Below, one piece after another: positions 25,502 to 32,206 of a stretch of DNA of 64,000 nucleotides. The position numbers and the translations under genes were made by a program. The DNA comes from Bacteroidota bacterium (GTDB lineage: Bacteria; Bacteroidota; Bacteroidia; Flavobacteriales; Flavobacteriaceae). The notes beneath the pieces are model-generated. The model was given only the letters and a program-made list of their open reading frames with translations, was not told the DNA's origin and made no database searches. The stretch's first letter is position 1. Each line of letters begins with the position of its first letter. Where the stretch lies: contig JAKQHT010000025.1 in NCBI GenBank assembly GCA_029557895.1, positions 1 through 64,000 on the forward strand, read 5' to 3'.

Positions 25502-26563
25502 ATGATAAAGACCGATATACTTATCATTGGGGCAGGGCCAACAGGGCTGTTTACTGTTTTTGAGGCAGGATTGCTCAAGCTCAAGTGCCACCTCATCGAT
25601 GCATTGCCGCAGCCCGGAGGGCAATGTTCAGAAATTTATCCCAAAAAGCCCATTTACGACATTCCGGCCTATCCGGAAATTTTGGCAGGTGACCTGACAG
25701 AAAAGTTGCTCGAACAGTGCAAACAGTTCGAACCCGGGTTTACTCTTGGCGAACGGGCCGAAACCATTGAAAAACAAGAAGACGGTACCTTTATTGTCAC
25801 TACAAGCAAAAGTACAAAACACCAAGCGCCCGTGGTGGCCATCGCTGGAGGGCTGGGAAGTTTTGAACCACGAAAACCGTTGATTGATAATATCGCCGAT
25901 TTTGAAGACAAAGGGGTGGAGTATATGATAAAAGAACCTGAAATGTACCGCGACAAAAAAGTCGTTATTGCAGGTGGTGGCGATTCGGCTTTGGACTGGA
26001 GCATCTTTTTGAGCGATGTGGCAAGCGAAGTGACCTTGATCCACAGGAGAAACGAATTCCGTGGACATCTGGATTCCGTCGAAAAGGTACAGGAATTGAA
26101 AAACTTGGGAAAAATAAACCTGATAACTCCGGCAGAAGTTACCGGGATTATGGGTGATGACCATGTGCGCGCCATCGTCGTTACATTGGAAGCAGATGAA
26201 CCAAAATCATTTGAGATAGCATGCGACCACTTCATACCACTGTTTGGACTATCGCCAAAACTCGGTCCCATTGCCGACTGGGGCTTGGAAATTGAAAAAA
26301 ATGCCATCAAAGTCAACAATGCCCTGGACTACCAAACCAACATCCCGGGTATTTTTGCCATTGGCGATGTGAACACTTATCCGGGCAAGCTCAAGCTGAT
26401 TCTATGTGGGTTCCACGAGGCGACCTTGATGTGCCAGGCTGCTTATCAGATTATCAACCCTGGAAAAAAATATGTATTGAAATACACTACCGTTAGCGGT
26501 GTGGACGGATTTGATGGCACGCGTAAGGAAGCGCCAAAACAGGTAGTTAAAGCAATCGAATAG
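25502..26563 (+). CDS. Ferredoxin--NADP reductase (thioredoxin-reductase-like type)
   Basis: A 353-residue FAD- and NAD(P)H-binding oxidoreductase. IIGAGPTGLFTVFEAGLLKL is the N-terminal FAD motif, and VVIAGGGDSALDW is the NADPH motif with the Ser-Ala-Leu pattern of the bacterial ferredoxin-NADP reductases (YumC type). The active-site Cys-x2-Cys of thioredoxin reductases is missing, which excludes thioredoxin reduction. FAIGDVNTYPGKLKLI closes the FAD site. It is next to a ferredoxin gene (overlapping by one base), its likely partner. Confidence 0.92.
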   Translation: MIKTDILIIGAGPTGLFTVFEAGLLKLKCHLIDALPQPGGQCSEIYPKKPIYDIPAYPEILAGDLTEKLLEQCKQFEPGFTLGERAETIEKQEDGTFIVTTSKSTKHQAPVVAIAGGLGSFEPRKPLIDNIADFEDKGVEYMIKEPEMYRDKKVVIAGGGDSALDWSIFLSDVASEVTLIHRRNEFRGHLDSVEKVQELKNLGKINLITPAEVTGIMGDDHVRAIVVTLEADEPKSFEIACDHFIPLFGLSPKLGPIADWGLEIEKNAIKVNNALDYQTNIPGIFAIGDVNTYPGKLKLILCGFHEATLMCQAAYQIINPGKKYVLKYTTVSGVDGFDGTRKEAPKQVVKAIE

Positions 26564-26892
26564 TGAAAGATATTACCATAAAAATTATTGATAGAGAGGG
26601 TGTTGCCCACGAAGTATTGGCGCCTACGGATATGGCCATGAACCTTATGGAAGTGGTGCGCTCTTACGAGCTGGCTCCCGAAGGCACTATTGGTATCTGT
26701 GGTGGTATGGCCATGTGTGCATCCTGCCAATGTTATATATTGTCCAACCACGAATTGCCCGAAATGCAAGATGATGAAGATGCTATGTTGGCAGAGGCCT
26801 TTTATGTAAAGGACAATTCGCGGCTTGGCTGTCAAATCCGGATGACTCCGGAACTAGATGGGTTGGAAGTAGAATTGGCTCCGGAGGTTTAG
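26563..26892 (+). CDS. [2Fe-2S] ferredoxin, adrenodoxin type
   Basis: A 109-residue electron carrier. The ligands follow the adrenodoxin pattern: C46-x5-C52-x2-C55 and C90. An extra Cys57 sits next to the site. The start is GTG at 26563, overlapping the reductase stop (TAGTG), so reductase and ferredoxin are coupled. Together with Mrp and NifU they form an Fe-S assembly and electron-supply operon. The stop overlaps the displaced tail of the convergent metallophosphoesterase gene by four bases. Confidence 0.93.
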   Translation: MKDITIKIIDREGVAHEVLAPTDMAMNLMEVVRSYELAPEGTIGICGGMAMCASCQCYILSNHELPEMQDDEDAMLAEAFYVKDNSRLGCQIRMTPELDGLEVELAPEV

Positions 26893-27056
26893 TTGACCTT
26901 GTAATCAATAAGTTTTCTCGGGCCTTCCAGAGGGATGCGCACTATATGCAAAACACCATCGTCATTGGTGGCAATCTGCCATTTGATAAGTGATATGGCC
27001 CCGTTTTCTATCTCGATTCCCGTGATGCTTCTTGGGTGTACACAACTACCATCGTT
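26889..27056 (-). pseudogene. Frameshifted C-terminal tail of the metallophosphoesterase gene
   Basis: In another frame directly after the metallophosphoesterase stop, the minus strand reads on without interruption from LFNDGSCVHPRSITG to PRKLIDYKVN and a stop at 26889-26891 (~56 codons). Loss of one CT unit from an original GCTCTATTT, giving GCTATTT near 27058-27063, would explain the shift. The intact gene would continue GDIA-LFNDG. It is either a real mutation or a sequencing error. Confidence 0.8.
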
Positions 27057-27786
27057 AAATAGCAATGTCGCCTGGCTCTGGAAACCTTGGTCTGTGGGTA
27101 TGTCCGCAAACAGTGATCAGGTTATTGTTTGCCACAATCCATTTTTTGGTTCGACGTTCTATTTTTATCATTTCTTTGTAATTCTTGGCGGGTTCTGTAG
27201 GGTCGGCAATTCCCATAACGTTCAATGGTTTCCAAAGCACCCTTACCATAAACCGGCTCCATTTCCAGAACAAAAAATTCCACCAATCGGCTTGGTGGCC
27301 ATGGACCAAAAAGAGTTCTTGTTGGGTTTCAGCGTGTTTCAGAACTATAGATTCGTGTATCTGAATGCTCGGGAACAGTGGCATGACTTCGCCCATACGT
27401 TCATCAAAGTAGGTGTAAAGATACTTTTCTACGTTTTTTGGGTCGCGGTACACCATGTCGTGGTTGCCCCAAAGTAGATGCAGTCTTTGCTGATTGTAAA
27501 AGAGTTGCATCAAATCATAGACGTTTTTGTGTGCATCGAGAATGGATTTAAATGTGAGATTTTCCCAGAGTTCGTCGCCGTCGCCGAGTTCTATATAAGT
27601 AAATCCTTCGGAAAAATAATGTTTTAGGGCATGAAAATAAATATTGCGGTTATTTGCAAAATCATCTGCAAAACTGTTATCGCCACGGTGGCAATCGCTA
27701 AAGAGTATGAACTTGCTGTTGTCATCAAATGCAAGCTGTTTTGCATTTTTATAGGCATTGTCCAATCTTGATTTTGAAGTCAACAT
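27055..27786 (-). CDS. Metallophosphoesterase, truncated by a frameshift near the 3' end
   Basis: A 243-residue calcineurin-like phosphoesterase. The five metal-binding motifs are all present: FSDCHRGD (D31, H33), ELGDGDELWE, LLWGNHD, VHGHQ and CGHTHRP. Proteins of this group resemble UDP-2,3-diacylglucosamine hydrolase (LpxH-like) in motif order, but the substrate is not certain. After PEPGDIAI a stop cuts off about 56 residues that are still encoded in another frame. The catalytic core is complete, so partial activity is possible, but the lost segment would be one or more strands of the core sheet. Confidence 0.85.
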   Translation of the reverse strand: MLTSKSRLDNAYKNAKQLAFDDNSKFILFSDCHRGDNSFADDFANNRNIYFHALKHYFSEGFTYIELGDGDELWENLTFKSILDAHKNVYDLMQLFYNQQRLHLLWGNHDMVYRDPKNVEKYLYTYFDERMGEVMPLFPSIQIHESIVLKHAETQQELFLVHGHQADWWNFLFWKWSRFMVRVLWKPLNVMGIADPTEPAKNYKEMIKIERRTKKWIVANNNLITVCGHTHRPRFPEPGDIAI

Positions 27787-27859
27787 GTTTGATGGTTATG
27801 GTTGGTTCAATGAAATATAAAGGTACAATAAACCGCTGATAAGACAACAACCAAAAAAA

Positions 27860-27996
27860 AGGCTATCTCAAAACCTATATTTTGTCAAGTTGAAACCTGT
27901 TGTCCTGCCCTAAAAAGCTATGGGCATGGTTTCAGTTTCTATTGGATTCTGAAATAAATCCAGAATGACAAATATGGGTGCTTTTTGAGATAGCCT
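27860..27996. repeat. Nested palindrome of the TCTCAAAA family, copy 4
   Basis: The outer arms AGGCTATCTCAAAA (27860-27873) and TTTTGAGATAGCCT (27983-27996) are a perfect 14-bp match. The inside holds GGATTCTGAAATAAATCCAG followed by AATGACA. It is the longest copy. It lies 3' of the glutaryl-CoA dehydrogenase gene and upstream of the metallophosphoesterase gene. Confidence 0.78.
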
Positions 27997-28020
27997 CTTG
28001 GCGTTTATACCAAATTCTTC

Positions 28021-29199
28021 TTATTTAAAAGCATTCAATCCCGTAATGTCCAATCCTGTAATCAATAGATGGATGTCGTGGGTGCCTTCGTAAGTAATGA
28101 CGCTTTCCAAGTTCATGGAGTGTCTCATGATGCTGTATTCGCCGGTAATTCCCATGCCGCCGAGCATTTGTCGGGCTTCGCGGGCTATGTTTATGGCCAT
28201 GTCCACGTTGTTGCGTTTTGCCATGGATATCTGTGCCGAAGTAGCTTTGCCTTCATTTCTCAAAACCCCCAGGCGCCAAGTGAGCAATTGCGCTTTGGTA
28301 ATTTCGGTAATCATCTCGGCCAACTTTTTCTGTTGTAGCTGAAACGACCCAATGGGCTTTCCAAACTGGATGCGTTCTTTGCTGTACCTCAACGCTGTGT
28401 CATAACAATCCATTGCGGCTCCAATGGCACCCCAAGCGATCCCGTACCTTGCAGAATCCAGGCATCCGAGCGGTGCCCCCAATCCGGATTTGTTTGGCAA
28501 TAAATTTTCTTTTGGTACTTTGACATTGTCAAAAATGAGTTCGCCTGTCGCAGAAGCACGCAACGACCATTTGTTATGTGTCTCGGGTGTGGAGAATCCT
28601 TCCATACCCCGTTCTACGATCAGGCCATGGATACGGCCATTTTCATCTTTTGCCCAAACCACGGCAACTTGTGCGAAAGGGGCATTGCTAATCCACATTT
28701 TGGCACCGTTCAGCAAATAGTGGTCACCTTTGTCCTTGAAGTTGGTTACCATACCGCCCGGATTACTGCCGTGATCAGGTTCTGTGAGCCCAAAACAGCC
28801 CATCCATTCACCGCTTGCCAATTTTGGCAGGTATTTTTGGCGTTGTGCTTCATTGCCGTATTTCCAAATGGGGTACATGACCAATGAAGATTGCACCGAA
28901 GCTGTACTGCGTACACCAGAATCGCCACGTTCGATCTCTTGCATTATCAAACCGTAAGAGATTTGGTCCAGTCCCGCGCCGCCATATTCTACGGGGATGT
29001 ATGGTCCAAAGGCGCCGATTTCTGCCAAACCGTTGATAATCTGTGAGGGAAATTCTGCCCGTTGTGCGTAGTCTTCTATAATTGGGGATACTTCGCGTTT
29101 TACCCAACTTCTTGCTGCATCCCTGACCAATTTGTGTTCTTCGGTCAGGAGTTCGTCCATGTTGTAGTAATCCGGAGCTTCAAATAAATCTGGCTTCAT
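28021..29199 (-). CDS. gcdH: Glutaryl-CoA dehydrogenase-type acyl-CoA dehydrogenase
   Basis: A 392-residue flavoprotein that oxidises and decarboxylates glutaryl-CoA to crotonyl-CoA in lysine and tryptophan breakdown. MGCFGLTEPDHGSNPGGM is the FAD-binding signature; the catalytic base is Glu371 in YEGTHDIH, with the VITYEGTHDIHLLI context of glutaryl-CoA dehydrogenases, and the GIAWGAIGAA segment is also characteristic. Length is typical. The saccharopine dehydrogenase 23 kb away could feed the same lysine route, but they are not co-transcribed. It is preceded by 60 bp from the methyltransferase gene. Confidence 0.92.
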   Translation of the reverse strand: MKPDLFEAPDYYNMDELLTEEHKLVRDAARSWVKREVSPIIEDYAQRAEFPSQIINGLAEIGAFGPYIPVEYGGAGLDQISYGLIMQEIERGDSGVRSTASVQSSLVMYPIWKYGNEAQRQKYLPKLASGEWMGCFGLTEPDHGSNPGGMVTNFKDKGDHYLLNGAKMWISNAPFAQVAVVWAKDENGRIHGLIVERGMEGFSTPETHNKWSLRASATGELIFDNVKVPKENLLPNKSGLGAPLGCLDSARYGIAWGAIGAAMDCYDTALRYSKERIQFGKPIGSFQLQQKKLAEMITEITKAQLLTWRLGVLRNEGKATSAQISMAKRNNVDMAINIAREARQMLGGMGITGEYSIMRHSMNLESVITYEGTHDIHLLITGLDITGLNAFK

Positions 29200-29259
29200 T
29201 TTTTTTGATAATTATAAGTGTTGATTTGAACTGCAAAAGTAGCGAAATCGTTTTCAGAA

Positions 29260-29970
29260 TTACATTTTAATATAGAAATCTTTTGTCAAATCGATATAGG
29301 CTTCGGAATATCGGTGCCGTTCGGTTTCGATGATCAATTCTTCTGGAACCATATTTTTTTCCTGAAAGGAAAATGCAATTAAGCTTCGTTTGGTTTCTGA
29401 ATTTGGCGAACCTTTTACCCTCGTGAGCCGGTTTGGAAATAGTCGTTGCCTTGTTGCCAGGGCTACAAATTTTTTTTCTTCTGAATAAGGGAGAATGACA
29501 TTGAATGTCCCGTCTTCTGAAAGCAATTTTGATACACATCCGGCGAGTTGGTCAAAAGGCATGGCATCGACATGTCGCGCCAAATCCCTTTTTGAATCAG
29601 CACTTTTAAATGTGTCGGAGTAAAATGGCGGATTGGAGATAATAAGGTCGTACCGATCGTCAATTTCATGTGTAAACGCTTCTAAATCGGCATGATAGCA
29701 AAACAAGCGGTCGCTCCAAGGCGATTCTTCAAAGTTTTCAACACATTGTTCGTAGGCGTTATCATCGATTTCAATGGCGTCAATGAGCTCTGCTCGACTT
29801 CTTTGTGCCATCATCAAGGCCAGTACGCCAGTTCCCGCACCGATATCCAATATGGTGTTTGGGTTTTTGTCGAGCAATGCCCAGGCACCCAACAAAACCG
29901 AGTCGGTCCCGATTTTCATGGCGCATCGGTCCTGATGGATTGTGAATTGTTTGAATTTAAAAGGGTTCAT
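29260..29970 (-). CDS. tRNA1(Val) (adenine37-N6)-methyltransferase (YfiC/TrmN6-like)
   Basis: A 236-residue SAM-dependent methyltransferase. MNPFKFKQFTIHQDRCAMKIGTDS is the family start; DIGAGTGVLALMMAQR (42-57) is the SAM loop; N113-PPF116 is the amino-methyltransferase catalytic motif. YfiC methylates A37 of tRNA-Val. It lies 27 nt downstream of rimM on the same strand, so tRNA modification and ribosome maturation genes are grouped. Confidence 0.88.
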   Translation of the reverse strand: MNPFKFKQFTIHQDRCAMKIGTDSVLLGAWALLDKNPNTILDIGAGTGVLALMMAQRSRAELIDAIEIDDNAYEQCVENFEESPWSDRLFCYHADLEAFTHEIDDRYDLIISNPPFYSDTFKSADSKRDLARHVDAMPFDQLAGCVSKLLSEDGTFNVILPYSEEKKFVALATRQRLFPNRLTRVKGSPNSETKRSLIAFSFQEKNMVPEELIIETERHRYSEAYIDLTKDFYIKM

Positions 29971-29997
29971 TAATATCCCAATTTTTATGCTTGGAAT

Positions 29998-30525
29998 TTA
30001 TTGCAGGTATAGGTCGATCAATCCCTCCGGGGTATCGACCAGGATGGTCTTTTTATTTTTGTCCACTTTTTTTATAAAAGCGTCATTTACCGGAATCAAA
30101 ATCTCAATGCCATTGCGGTCAATCTCAAAGAGAGGTTGTGCCGTGGTGTCGTTTACAGATTTTACAATTCCTACCGGCCCAAAATGGACGTCTTCAACGG
30201 TAAAACCAATGATTTCGTGGTAATAAAATTTGTCGCCTTCCAGTTTTGGCAGCAATTCAAGAGGGAGATAAAGTTCGCATTTGAGCAATGCATCGGCTTC
30301 TTCGTCAGAGTTGACGTCTTCAAACTTCACGCGAAGCAAATCCGATTTGTGAAGTTGCGAACTTTCGATGAAGAACGGGACCAGACCATTTCTCAAGTCC
30401 ACAAAAACGGTTTCGAGATGCTCAAAAGTTTCGGGTTCATCGGTGTCGAGCTTTATGAGCAGTTCACCTTTGAAACTGAATTTTTTTACGATTTTTCCTA
30501 TGTAAAAACAATCTTTTTTGTTCAT
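29998..30525 (-). CDS. rimM: Ribosome maturation factor RimM
   Basis: A 175-residue 30S assembly factor that acts on the S19/16S 3' domain. The N-terminal RimM domain (CFYIGKIVKKFSFKGELLIKL) leads to a C-terminal PRC-barrel (FYYHEIIGFTVEDV...VGIVKSV... and EILIPVNDAFIKKVD). Length and order are normal. It follows rpsP as in most bacteria, but a strong terminator (30530-30563) separates the two, so rimM expression should be lower than rpsP or depend on readthrough. Confidence 0.95.
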   Translation of the reverse strand: MNKKDCFYIGKIVKKFSFKGELLIKLDTDEPETFEHLETVFVDLRNGLVPFFIESSQLHKSDLLRVKFEDVNSDEEADALLKCELYLPLELLPKLEGDKFYYHEIIGFTVEDVHFGPVGIVKSVNDTTAQPLFEIDRNGIEILIPVNDAFIKKVDKNKKTILVDTPEGLIDLYLQ

Positions 30526-30529
30526 GATA

Positions 30530-30563
30530 AAATAAAAAACTCCGATAAATGCTATCGGAGTTT
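30530..30563 (-). terminator. Terminator or attenuator between rpsP and rimM
   Basis: On the minus strand ACTCCGATA pairs with TATCGGAGT (arms 30553-30561 and 30539-30547) over 9-11 bp with a 5-nt loop, followed by TTTTTTATTTT. It lies just after the rpsP stop and before rimM. Confidence 0.8.
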
Positions 30564-30584
30564 AAAAGTATAAAAATTTAATTT

Positions 30585-31172
30585 TTATGCTTCTTGGTTT
30601 TCGCTGTCTTCAACCGGAGCTTCTTCAGAGGCTATCTCTGCTTCGGCTACAACTTCATCGGCAGTTTCTTCAACAACGTCCGCCACTTCTTCGGTGGTTT
30701 CGGCTGCTTCAGCTTCAGCGGCAGCTTGCTTGGCTTCAGCTTCGCGTTTTGCGTTCACCTCTTGCTCTGCTTTTAGAGCTTGGGCTTTGGCATCGGCCTT
30801 GGCTTTTGCCAATCCATCTTTTTTGGCTTCGATAAGTCCTGCTTTTTCTTCAAGCCAAGCATTGAATTTCTCTTCAACTTGTTCTTGGGTCAAAGCGCCT
30901 TTTTTAACGCCGATGGTAAGATGGTTTTTCAAAAGCGCACCTTTGTAAGACAAAATAGCTCTTGCGGTATCAGTTGGCTGTGCACCGTTCTGAAGCCATT
31001 TTACGGCACCGTCAACATTGAGGTCGATAGTGGCGGGATTGGTGTTTGGGTTATAGGTTCCCAATTTTTCCAAGTACTTTCCGTCTCTTTTGGCTCTTAC
31101 ATCTGCTGCAACAATCCAAAAAAATGGTTTACCTTTTTTACCGTGTCTTTGTAATCTGATTTTTACTGGCAT
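30585..31172 (-). CDS. rpsP: 30S ribosomal protein S16 with a long acidic C-terminal extension
   Basis: A 195-residue S16. The core (about 1-85; MPVKIRLQRHGKKGKPFFWIV..., KLGTYNPNTNP) is the usual 16S-binding fold. The remaining ~110 residues are an Ala/Glu/Lys-rich, predicted helical tail that turns strongly acidic at the end (EEVADVVEETADEVVAEAE). Ordinary bacterial S16 has ~80-90 residues; long tails are known in Bacteroidota. A -7-like TACCTTTG (minus strand) is at 31220-31227 with a possible leader hairpin at 31188-31204. Confidence 0.96.
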   Translation of the reverse strand: MPVKIRLQRHGKKGKPFFWIVAADVRAKRDGKYLEKLGTYNPNTNPATIDLNVDGAVKWLQNGAQPTDTARAILSYKGALLKNHLTIGVKKGALTQEQVEEKFNAWLEEKAGLIEAKKDGLAKAKADAKAQALKAEQEVNAKREAEAKQAAAEAEAAETTEEVADVVEETADEVVAEAEIASEEAPVEDSENQEA

Positions 31173-31187
31173 AATAAATTAATTTGT

Positions 31188-31227
31188 AGGGTTCTCGACC
31201 CTGGTTATTAATGAGGGTGCAAAGGTA
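31188..31227 (-). promoter_or_regulatory. Possible rpsP promoter and leader hairpin
   Basis: On the minus strand TACCTTTG (31220-31227) fits the -7 element; no -33 element with good spacing was found. Downstream, AGGGT and ACCCT arms around a CGAGA loop (31189-31203), plus a further AGGGT (31214-31218), could fold alternately in the leader. This may be an r-protein control structure, unproven. Confidence 0.4.
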
Positions 31228-31366
31228 AACTTTTTTTGTCAATTGACGCTTGTTTATTTTAAATTTTAATGCGCCTTTGATTTTAATGTGATTTTTGGAC
31301 CAAAAAAACGTTATTTTTTCTTTAATTAGCGGCTCAAAAATCTTTTTTAGATAAAAAGAGAATTTA

Positions 31367-31882
31367 ATGAAAAAAACAGCCCTATTTTTTATGACCCTAT
31401 TGATGTTCTGGAGCTGTGGCGATGATCTGGAGTTCAATACGCCCAACTTTAGTGCAAACAAAAATTACAACTTGTGGCGGGCCACCTATTTTAGTGCCAG
31501 CCAAGCTGCAGATGGTTCGTTGACCATTGTTGCGGGAAACAACCAGGAAGAGATGCGGTTTGTAGTTAGTGAAATTGCGTTTGATACCATTGACCTGACC
31601 CCCACAAGTTTCGCCAAAGCCGAGTTCAGTGATTTCAACGATATCGAATATTCTACAGCCAACCCTCCAGACCCGAGTGTGTCTCTCTATCCGGAAATTG
31701 GAAAACTAATATTTGTCCAGTCTCCCGGAGGAACCGTATCTGGTGAGTTCCGGTTCATTGCCTTTACCGAGGACGGCCTAAATTCTGTTGGTTTTAATGA
31801 GGGTTATTTCTCCAAAATCCCTATTAGTGGCGTGAATTCTGGCGACAGAAGCCCAATAGCCAAGACTAAACAGGTGCAATAA
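31367..31882 (+). CDS. DUF6252-like lipoprotein
   Basis: A 171-residue predicted lipoprotein. The signal peptide ends in LMFWSC (Cys17), so it is lipid-anchored and probably outer-membrane or periplasmic. The rest is beta-rich (NLWRATYFSASQAADGSLTIVAGNN, then SEIAFDTID and GGTVSGEFRF), like the small Bacteroidota lipoproteins of DUF6252. The function is unknown. It stands alone between the divergent rpsP and dnaE, with no promoter of full consensus. Confidence 0.78.
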   Translation: MKKTALFFMTLLMFWSCGDDLEFNTPNFSANKNYNLWRATYFSASQAADGSLTIVAGNNQEEMRFVVSEIAFDTIDLTPTSFAKAEFSDFNDIEYSTANPPDPSVSLYPEIGKLIFVQSPGGTVSGEFRFIAFTEDGLNSVGFNEGYFSKIPISGVNSGDRSPIAKTKQVQ

Positions 31883-32206
31883 GCCGTTCAGACGGTTTAT
31901 ACTGTTGTTTTGACCGAAGATGGGTTTGTAGCGTTAGCATACAAGCTCTACAAACAATACCAGCCACTATCTGCGGCCCAAACGGTGGCTTTCTGATTGT
32001 GTTTGATGATTTTGGGATTGGATTTTTTTGTTGAAAAATTTCATGGACGCAATCTGTTTAGGGTGTTTTTTTGGCCAAATGTTCATAACTTTTACTTTTA
32101 AAAAGGGATAAGTTTATGTACTTTTAAACACTTTTCTATCAAAGAAAATCCACTAAAAATTTTAAAGGAATATTTCTTCTTATCGGGGAAATTATAAGGG
32201 ACTTTT
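31883..32206 (+). other. Gene-free stretch upstream of dnaE
   Basis: About 324 bp between the lipoprotein and dnaE. It starts with a short CCGT/ACGG hairpin (31885-31896) that may be a weak terminator and is AT-rich near its right end, where the dnaE promoter must lie. I see no gene, RNA or clear -7 element. Confidence 0.5.

Noticed and set aside
26935-27477. Plus-strand open frame over the metallophosphoesterase gene
   Set aside because: The minus strand carries all five phosphoesterase motifs and the continuous displaced tail; the plus frame has no motif.
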